From Microvelia longipes (taxonomy: Eukaryota; Arthropoda; Insecta; Hemiptera; Veliidae): 64,000 bases of DNA. Under the pieces are notes generated by a model that was given only the letters and a program-made list of their open reading frames with translations, searched no databases and was not told the DNA's origin. Below, piece after piece: positions 56,929 to 64,000 of this stretch (position 1 is the stretch's first letter; every line of letters begins with the position of its first letter). The translations under genes were made by a program, and so were the position numbers. The stretch spans positions 7,848,866-7,912,865 of the forward strand of contig JACMZG010001913.1 of NCBI GenBank assembly GCA_018340805.1. The letters are read 5' to 3'.

Positions 56929-58445
56929 ACGAGCGAAGTGAGTCCGAAGACGTGTTGTATTATATATTTGGCGAATAGTTTTCTGAGGACGACGAGCGAA
57001 GTGAGTCCGAAGACGTGTTGTATTATATATTTGGCGAATAGTTTTTCTGAGGACGAGCGAAGTGAGTCCGAGACGTGTTGATTAATATATTTGGCGATAG
57101 TTTTCTGAGGACGAGCGAAGTGAGTCCGAAGACGTGTTGTATTTATTTGGCGAATAGTTTTCTGAGGACGAGCGAAGTGAGTCCGGAGACGTGTTGTATT
57201 ATATATTTGGCGAATAGTTTTCTGAGGACGAGCGAAGTGAGGTCCGGAACGTGTTGTATTATATATTGGCGAATAGTTTTCTGAGGACGAGCGAAGTGAG
57301 TCCGAAGACGTGTTGTGTTTTTGGCGAATAGTTTTCTGAGGACGAGCGAAGTGAGTCCGGAGACGTGTTGTATTATATATTTGGCGAATAGTTTTCTGAG
57401 GACGAGCGAAGTGAGTCCGGAGACGTGTTTGTATTATATATTTGGCGAATAGTTTTCTGAGGACGAGCGAAGGTGAGTCCGAAGACGTGTTGTGTTTTGG
57501 CGAATAGTTTCTGAGGACGAGCGAAGTGAGTCCGGAGACGTGTTGTATTATATATTTGGCGAATAGTTTTCTGAGGACGAGCGAAGTGAGTCCGGAGACG
57601 TGTTGTATTATATATTTGGCGAATAGTTTTCTGAGGACGAGCGAAGTGAGTCCGAAGACGTGTTGTGTTTTTGGCGAATAGTTTTCTGAGGACGAGCGAA
57701 GTGAGTCCGGAGACGTGTTGTATTATATATTTGGCGAATAGTTTTCTGAGGACGAGCGAAGTGAGTCCGGAGACGTGTTGTATTATTATTTGGCGAATAG
57801 GTTTTCTGAGGACGAGCGAAGTGAGTCCGAAGACGTGTTGTGTTTTTGGCGAATAGTTTTCTGAGGACGAGCGAAGTGAGTCGGAGACGTGTTGTATTAT
57901 ATATTTGGCGATGTTTTCTGAGGACGAGCGAAGTGTTGTTGTTTATTATTTGGCGAATATTTTCTGAGTGATCTTCGAATAGTTTTCTGAGGACGAGCGA
58001 AGTGAGTCCGAAGGTGTTGTATTATATATTGGCGAATAGTTTCTGAGGACGAGCGAAGTGAGTCCGGAGACGTGTTGTATTATATATTTGGCGAATAGTT
58101 TTCTGAGGACGAGCGAAGTGAGTCCGAAGACGTGTTGTATTTTGGCGAATAGTTTTCTGAGGACGAGCGAAGTAGTCCGGAGACGTGTTGTATTATATAT
58201 TTGGCGAATATTTTCTGAGGACGAGCGAAGTGAGTCCGAAGACGTGTTGTATTAATTTGGCGAATAGTTTTCTGAGGACGAGCGAAGTGAGTCGAAACGT
58301 GTTGTATAGTTTCTGAGGACGAGCGAAGTGAGTAGTATTATATATTTGGCGAATAGTTTTCTGAGGACGAGCGAAGTGAGTCCGGAGACGTGTTGTATTA
58401 CGATAGTTTTCTGAGGACAAGCAAAGTGAGTCCGAAGACGTGTTG
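56929..58445 (+). repeat. 60-bp hairpin array with three-unit period
   Basis: Each unit holds CTGAGGACGAGCGAAGTGAG then TCCGAAGACGTGTTGTATTA and TATATTTGGCGAATAGTTTT. Long units (60 bp, TCCGGAGACG) and short ones (55 bp, TCCGAAGACG, without ATTATATA) follow short-long-long from about 57130 to 57840, a period near 175 bp. ORFs reading FLRTSEVSP are artefacts. Confidence 0.85.
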
Positions 58446-58449
58446 TATT

Positions 58450-58630
58450 ATATAATAATAATAATAATTCTTTATTCACATCATAAGTGATACAAAATAA
58501 TACAACATAACTAGGTTTATAGGTGGTATTACAACTAGGTTTAACGTCATAAACCCATTTGATGTGATTGAGCCCCGTAAGTAGGGAACTACTTGAGTGA
58601 GGGCTCAGCTCTATTTGTCTCTAATTAAAT
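58450..58630 (-). mobile_element. Non-LTR retrotransposon 3' end, 5'-truncated
   Basis: On the minus strand the sequence ends TGTGAATAAAGAATTATTAT with an ATT repeat tail, the usual form of insect LINE 3' ends. Only about 160 bp of 3' UTR is present. It lies inside the hairpin array region, so it is younger than the array. The AT-rich stretch 58640-58880 beside it holds no gene. Confidence 0.55.
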
Positions 58631-59329
58631 ATATAATACTAAAAATAAAATAAAAAAAATAAATAAAAAAAGAGTCTACTCCGACTTTACAGAGTTATTA
58701 TATATTATAACTATATAATATATAAGTTATTAATATATATATTATTATTATATTATTAATATATAATTAACTATAAATATATAATAGAATAGAATAGAAT
58801 AGAAAATGTATATTTGCAAACATATAAATACAATTGTTTATAATATATAATATATATTATATATTAGTTATTATATATTATAAGATATATTTGGTGAATA
58901 GTTTTCTGAGGACGAGCGAAACGAGTGGGAGGTAGAAAGGATAAGTGTAGCGTATCCGATGCGATAAGGAAAAGTTCCGAGCTACTCCGAACCCGTTTTT
59001 TTTTCAAATTTCCTCTACTATTAAATACATGCACAGAACCAAAGAAATTCTACTGTAAGTGACATGTTACCCCTTTTCCAGTCTTTGATATTTATATTTT
59101 CTTTTTTTTTTACCGTACATATTATATTAAAAGTGACTTAAATTATTTTTATGCGAGAAACAATTTGTTTATAACAAATTCTGGGAAAATATGTTAAAGA
59201 TAGTAGTTTGTGGTGAGAGGTGATGCATAATTAAATTGGTAGCTTACCGTTTTAGCGAATTTTCAAAAAAAATAGCTTAAAGATTGGGGTCATAGATGGA
59301 TATCTTGGGGGAGGTAGATTAAATTTAGG

Positions 59330-59625
59330 TAGATAAAATGTTACCGTATAAGATTTACCCGAATAAAATGTCCCCGGATAAGATTTACCCGAATAAAATA
59401 TCCCCGGATAAGATTTACCCGAATAAAATGGCCCCCGGATAAAATTTAACCGAATAAAATGTCCCCGCATAAGATTTACCCGAATAAAATGGCCCCCGAT
59501 ATTAACCGAATAAAATGTCCGCATAAGATTTACCCGAATGAAATGTCCCCGGATAAGATTTACCCGAATAAAATGTCCCCAGATAAGATTTACCCGAATA
59601 AAATGTCCCCAGATAAGATTTCAAC
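59330..59625. repeat. 30-bp tandem array
   Basis: About 10 copies of ATAAGATTTACCCGAATAAA with ATGTCCCCGG. The length, a multiple of three, yields ORFs on both strands (59252-59524 and 59459-59641); neither is supported as a gene. Confidence 0.8.
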
Positions 59626-59664
59626 AAAAAAAGAGAATTAGTATTAAAACTGACGCAATATGAT

Positions 59665-60145
59665 TGTTCGAGAGACACCTAGGAAATGTAATAAGCAAAA
59701 TGCGATGCTACATCTGGGAACTGTTCGATCATTCGACATTTGTCATCATTGATGGCTCGACATAATGTCGTGTCCCACTCATATTTCGTTTCGTCTATAC
59801 AGAGTAGGACATGGCATTATGTCGAGACATCAATGATGATGAATGTCGAATCAAATATTCATGTTTTGCAAAACTCGGTAATGTCAAATGATATGTTTTG
59901 CTTGCCATGCATGATGGCGGTAAGAGAGCACCGCTCGTCTCTGATAAATAGTTCACATTATATTCTTCGGAATTAATTGAAGGTCAAAGTGAGTCCAGGC
60001 TCTGTCGGCGCCCTGATGAGTTAGACGTAACGAAACAGAGTGGGACATGAAATTATGTCGAGCCATCAATGATGACGAATGTCGAATGATAGAACAGTTC
60101 CCAGATGTAGCATTGCATTTTGCTTGTTACATTTCCTAGATGTCT
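59665..60145. mobile_element. MITE-like element with 115-bp TIRs and a hammerhead
   Basis: GAGACACCTAGGAAATGTAA near the left end and its mirror near 60130 start arms that continue over ACATCTGGGAACTGTTC, CATTCGACATT and CATCATTGATGGCTCGACAT. A third partial arm copy lies at 59800-59855. The interior near the right arm carries a hammerhead ribozyme. A related end is at 62800-62880. No target duplication was established. Confidence 0.6.
59993..60046 (+). ncRNA. Hammerhead ribozyme, type III topology, complete core
   Basis: Stem III: CTCTGT (60000-60005) pairs with ACAGAG (60035-60040), extended after a small internal loop by GTCC/GGAC. C at 60006 is the cleavage nucleotide. GGCGCC (60007-60012) is stem I. 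CTGATGA is at 60013-60019. Stem II is GTTA/TAAC closing GACG (60020-60031). GAAA is at 60032-60035. Every invariant residue is present. Stem I is only two pairs within one molecule, but GGCGCC is self-complementary, so two molecules could pair. Activity is predicted, not shown. Confidence 0.78.
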
Positions 60146-60159
60146 CTGGCACTACTACA

Positions 60160-60250
60160 TTGTGTTGGGTAAGGAATCTCTAAGAGATTTCTTGGCTTAG
60201 GAAACTCTGTTTGACTATGGACCTGTAATGTAATAGATATTACTATATAA
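60160..60250. repeat. End fragment of the Harbinger-like MITE
   Basis: TTCTTGGCTTAGGAAACTCT and CCTGTAATGTAATAG match 24880-24935. The rest of the element is absent. Confidence 0.5.
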
Positions 60251-61440
60251 TAACTAGTTGCAAACTAGTACTAATAGCTTCTTGCAAAACTCGGTAATAA
60301 TATCAAATGATATAGTATTCAAGTTTCCGGTCAAGTTATAAAGCATAAAACTTAGCACGGTATATGGACCTCCTTGCTAAAATTTCTTAATAGCAACTTC
60401 CCCCCCCCCTATCAAAGGATAAAAGAAAGTAAAGTTACCATCTCATTTTTTCTTATTACTATTCTCCCTCTTATTATAGAGATTGGAAAGCAAAATTACT
60501 GGAAAAATCTTGGTACAATGTTTTTAACAAATTTCTTTTATCATAAAAACATGTTACTACAGCATTTTAAAAATGGCGGACATATTTTTTACTTGTTTTT
60601 AAGTTTAAATGACAGTATTTTAAAAAGTAATATATTAAAGCGGGTTTAGCTTAGTTTTTTCTAAACATAGAGTTACATCACTTGTTTTTTATGCTTTTGA
60701 TTTTCAACTTTAGGATAGATTAAGCTTTTTACGTCTTGTACGTCCATACACTCATATTACGTCCAACACTAGACGTAATATATCAATGGTTATCTTAAAC
60801 ACGAGATATCTATGTTTAGATGTAATTTATGAAATAATTCAACATAGGTAACTTAAGTTCAAGGATCTTGAATAAAGGGGAATAAAGGGGGTCGATTTGC
60901 CATACAAAAAGTGACCCCATCGAAAACCAAAAAATAGAGAGAATTCAACACGAAACACACGTCAAAAACCAACTGCACATGCTTGGTACTAACTACGCAT
61001 GCTTACAATTCTAGTAACAACGCAGGTCTTAAATTTTAGACGCAAACTTACCTCTTAATGGTTTCCCATTGTTTATTACTTGAGAAGGTTATAACAAAAC
61101 ACGATTAAATTATCACTCACTGTGATAATTTAATAAGTGGCAAAGTAAAGTCCAAAATTTAAAATTAAATAAGCACAAATGACTTAACAAGCACCACAAA
61201 TGTAACAATCACGAGAAGTGCAGAAGAAAGTTAAGAAGCAAACTCGCCAACCTTTCTACATAACCTGTGTTTGGCGCCTTTTTTTCATTATAACCAAGGG
61301 GAAGGTAAGTTTGCTCCTATTTCTCTATCCCATACAACTTCCATGGGGTCAGAAATATTCCTTAATACGTCATCCCCTTCAATTCAATTCAATTCAATTC
61401 AATATCCTTGCTTAAGTTTAAGTTGGCAGCTTAGTTTATA
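60250..61440. other. No gene recognised
   Basis: AT-rich unique sequence with a C9 run (60402-60410), a GGGGAATAAA duplication (60876-60890) and (AATTC)n at 61379-61401. ORFs 60374-60649 and 61218-61489 have no recognisable domains or flanking splice pattern. Confidence 0.4.
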
Positions 61441-62350
61441 TTTTATCTGCATGGAGATATATTACTATGGGGGAGCATACCCTATCTAAATGCTAAAGTA
61501 ATATATAAACCAAGTTAGGAAACTGTACTAAGCCATGTAAAAAATCACACATGCGTGATCAGCTGATAGCTCGCTCAAAAATACAAAAATCACTAATATT
61601 GGAATAATTGCGTATGAGCTCCCTAGGATTTACCTTTTTTGTTTTTTATTTTATTGGCAACACTGATAATTTAAGGTGAGTTTTAATTTGTATCGTATTT
61701 TCGAACATTGATACGTATACGTGCTTGTTTAAAAGATGTGTATTAAATTCTGTTAAATAATTGTTACACACATTTAGCTAAAGATAAATGGGAACTATAG
61801 TAAAGGTAAATCAAATGCTTTTTTAAGATTTGATAAATATATAGACGAATGTTTATTCCCTTAAATATAACTTCAAATTACGATAACTATGATTATATTA
61901 AAAAAATTAGGTTAATTATTCTTACATTATCAATAAAAATAAATATTTGACAAAACTCTTATTATTTACTTTTAAAATATAATAACTTGAGCAGTTCATA
62001 CAAAAATACAAGTTTAACTAGCTGCTTGTTTTAAGTAATTTAAACAAACCTATTATTTAAAGAATAATTTTGTTGTGACATCTCTATTGGTTGTGACAAA
62101 ATATATTTTTCACACAAATTATTAACATTTCATACTAAAAAATAAAAACCAACGTATTAAAAACAGTAATACCCAGGGCAGGAAAAATTTGAGCTCCCTA
62201 CTCCCTGGTGGACAAAATGTGAACTGCATGCCATGTCTGATAGAAATCGCGTTTGTTTCCCTACTTGGTTTATATATTACTTTACTAAATAGATTGAGAG
62301 GCTTTAAACATCTTTTTAAGACTTTCAGGGACTTTATAAGCTCATTTTAA
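61440..62350. repeat. Repeat family E, uninterrupted copy
   Basis: It runs from GAGATATATTACTATGGGGG through CATGCGTGATCAGCTGATAG to TGGTGGACAAAATGTGAACT and the end near TAAGACTTTCAGGGACTTTA. It lacks the 907-bp element found in the 6.6-kb copy. Confidence 0.6.
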
Positions 62351-62464
62351 CCTTCTTCAAGAGTGATTTAAGGTAATACCCAGAGGGGAGTCAGTGGGAA
62401 CAAAAGACAAAAGAGTGTATTTTCCTACTCTTGAAAGCATATACTTTTTATATAAACTTCTATT

Positions 62465-62710
62465 GTGGATATTAGTTTGCCTAATCCCAGGTTCATTTAT
62501 TGTTAGGGATCTTTTACGAGTACCTCGTAAAAGACATCGCTCAGGCTTGGATCCACCGGTTAAACGTCTCTTACGAAGATTTTATAAGGTCGTGTAACAA
62601 ACGTCATATAATGATTTCCATCCCTTGTATGAAAATACTAGAGGTACCGACAGGGATTGAACCCGGTCTGTCTTGGTGCCAGGCGCTTGTTCTAGTCACA
62701 CACCCCCAAC
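62465..62710 (-). repeat. SINE family A, diverged head half
   Basis: On the minus strand CCGGGTTCAATCCCTGTCGG holds the B box, followed by the body word GGTACTCGTAAAAGATCC. Coverage stops near 62465. ORFs 62394-62597 and 62500-62760 overlap it and are not genes. Confidence 0.6.
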
Positions 62711-63086
62711 AGTTTCTAGATGTAGCATTTATTTATTTATTTATAAAATTTACGGACTAATGTCCTTTTACAAAGTAACAGAATAATTGTTAATGTAGCA
62801 GAATAGTAAGCAAAATGCGCAAGCATTTCATTTTGCTTATTACATTTCCTAGGTGTCTCTCGCACAACTATTTTGTGTCAACTTTTCATGTTTTGCAAAT
62901 CTCGGTAGCATCAAATGACAACTGAGTTTTACAGAAAATGTAGATGTGGGCCCATAAAAGAAAAGAAAGGGTTGGGGATGCGACGTGACCGAGCCCTGCT
63001 TGCAGCTCTTAGATGCTCTTTAGTTAGATTTATGGCTCTTTCATACTATACATTTTAATTACCATATATATGTAATTATGCGTTTT

Positions 63087-63873
63087 ACTTTTCCTTATTT
63101 ATACCGTAGGTATATAGGAAAAGTATTGTGTTTGAAAAAAATCTGAAATTGGGATGTCACTGGTATTATCCGTTTCGGGTGTTTTAAGACCTCCTGAGTG
63201 GTTTTCGCATAGTTATCTGTGTGTGTGTGTGTTTTTTATCATCGTAGCTCAAAGTGTATTTATGCTAGAGAGTTAAACTTTTGTACAAACATCAGTCTAC
63301 CACTGTAGTTGTGCTATTCGGAAAATAATGTTTGTATGACGTCATTAACCCGCAATAATGAGTCAGCAAAAATTTAGAAAAATCATAAAAATCGAAAAAA
63401 TTATGTGATCTGATTAATATTTGACACGCATGTAGCCATGTATAAGGTTAACGTATGTGTCAAGTTTTATTTCATTATCAGCATTAGTTCAAAGTTTATG
63501 AAATTACTTGTGTACGTTTTTTAAAAAATTGCAACAAAAAATCGGAAAATGATCCAATTAGGTTTTAATTTAGTACAACTGTATACCTTTTTACGTAATA
63601 AAAAAGTGAACTAAATTTCGTTTTAATATGACTAGTATATCGATGATTTTTGTTGGATTATAAAAGTTATGCAGCATTAAGCGTGGTCAGTGCTGTATGG
63701 GTGACTGCCGATTATGAAACGAATGTATTTAATATGTGAGGACGAGCGAAATATTCATTTGACGAGTTGTTTATTCTGAGAACGAGCGAAGCGATTCCGA
63801 AGTAGGGAGGATGAGCGTAGCGAATCCGATGTGACGAGGAAAAGTTCCCTGGTACCCTGTATCCAATTTTTTT
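63087..63873 (+). repeat. 5S-derived repeat, most complete copy
   Basis: Terminal hairpin ACTTTTCC...ATACC-GTA-GGTAT...GGAAAAGT (63087-63124), body with TGACGTCA (63337-63344) and TGAGTCAGCA (63359-63368), 5S-like segment (63655-63720), GNA hairpins (63776-63798 and about 63809-63828), and the end word TACCCTGTATCC with a T7 run (63867-63873). At 787 bp it defines the family layout. Confidence 0.75.
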
Positions 63874-64000
63874 GCGATTACAACTTTTTCAATTATAATA
63901 AAAAATAAAAGTCAATAAATATCAATTTTTTTAAGTAGTAATAGTTAAAAAAAGTAATCTGTATAAAATGTTTGAGGGGGGAAACCGGGGGAATTAGTTA

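Larger units (their letters stand above)
56196..59004 (+). repeat. 5S-derived repeat with amplified hairpin region
   Basis: It begins at the terminal hairpin ACTTTTCC-ATTTATACC-GTA-GGTATATA, continues through the body and a 5S-like segment (56841-56908), and ends with the GTA-type hairpin (58945-58963), GAACCCG and a T9 run (58996-59004). Between, the hairpin module has expanded to about 25 tandem units, and a LINE tail plus AT-rich sequence interrupts at 58450-58890. Confidence 0.7.

Noticed and set aside
56929..58445. CTGAGGA...TCCGAAG units as a tandem hammerhead array
   Set aside because: CTGANGA and GAA are present, but GGAC pairs with GTCC, which ties up the core G and A, and no stem III or U-H cleavage site can be drawn.
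57075..58479. Repeated peptide ORFs reading FLRTSEVSP on plus and related ones on minus
   Set aside because: They follow the 60-bp hairpin array, which is a multiple of three; both strands are open and indels break every frame.
59252..59641. ORFs on both strands with repeated KMSPDKIYPN-type or mirrored peptides
   Set aside because: They derive from the 30-bp tandem array and are open because of its length.

Overview
This window is nuclear DNA of an animal, most likely an arthropod. It is AT-rich, and its one recognisable host gene has an intron-exon structure. It is dominated by transposable elements: Ty1/copia with a half-tRNA-iMet primer site, a Penelope-like element (PLE) with a GIY-YIG endonuclease, tRNA- and 5S-rRNA-derived retroposons, and hAT- and PIF/Harbinger-like MITEs and foldback elements. 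A 1-kb run of N (40502-41501) marks a scaffold gap. Species cannot be told from the sequence; the arthropod assignment is inference.

Host gene. The only convincing host gene is a fatty-acid elongase (ELO/ELOVL family) on the minus strand from 24224 to 15097. It has six exons with matching splice phases and a terminal stop codon. The first coding exon was not found. The exons are short and most of the gene is intron, filled with repeats: a 44-bp tandem array, 5S-derived repeats, MITEs, foldbacks and AT microsatellites.

Layout. 1-9.9 kb: SINE, PLE end fragment with a hammerhead, palindromic foldbacks, a 1.7-kb Harbinger-like foldback, a 907-bp TIR element nested in an older repeat, and an inverted pair of hammerhead motifs. 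9.9-14.9 kb: MITE, 70-bp array, a TATA-preceded small ORF, a cluster of six GNA-loop hairpins, and a 278-bp near-perfect palindrome. 15.1-24.2 kb: the elongase gene. 25.2-27.1 kb: degenerate PLE. 27.6-36 kb: intact SINE with 14-bp target duplication, 42-bp arrays, a pyrimidine-rich stretch, 5S-derived repeat. 35.6-40.5 kb: 15-bp minisatellite ORF, hAT-like MITE with 8-bp duplication, inverted 59-bp arrays. 44-51.3 kb: hammerhead, 52-bp array, complete copia element with frameshifted genes. 51.7-64 kb: 5S-like fragments, second copy of the 907-bp element, a 1.5-kb hairpin array, and a MITE carrying the best-formed hammerhead ribozyme.

Themes. (1) Hammerhead ribozyme motifs occur at five loci, four of them in PLE-end-like sequence and one in a MITE-like element. 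(2) A structural motif recurs in several unrelated repeat families: a cGNAg triloop hairpin, often bordered by tandem G-A mismatches and with stem changes that keep pairing. One of these families carries a 5S-rRNA-like Pol III promoter and a terminal T-run, which suggests a structured small RNA. Conclusions about activity are inference and need experiments.
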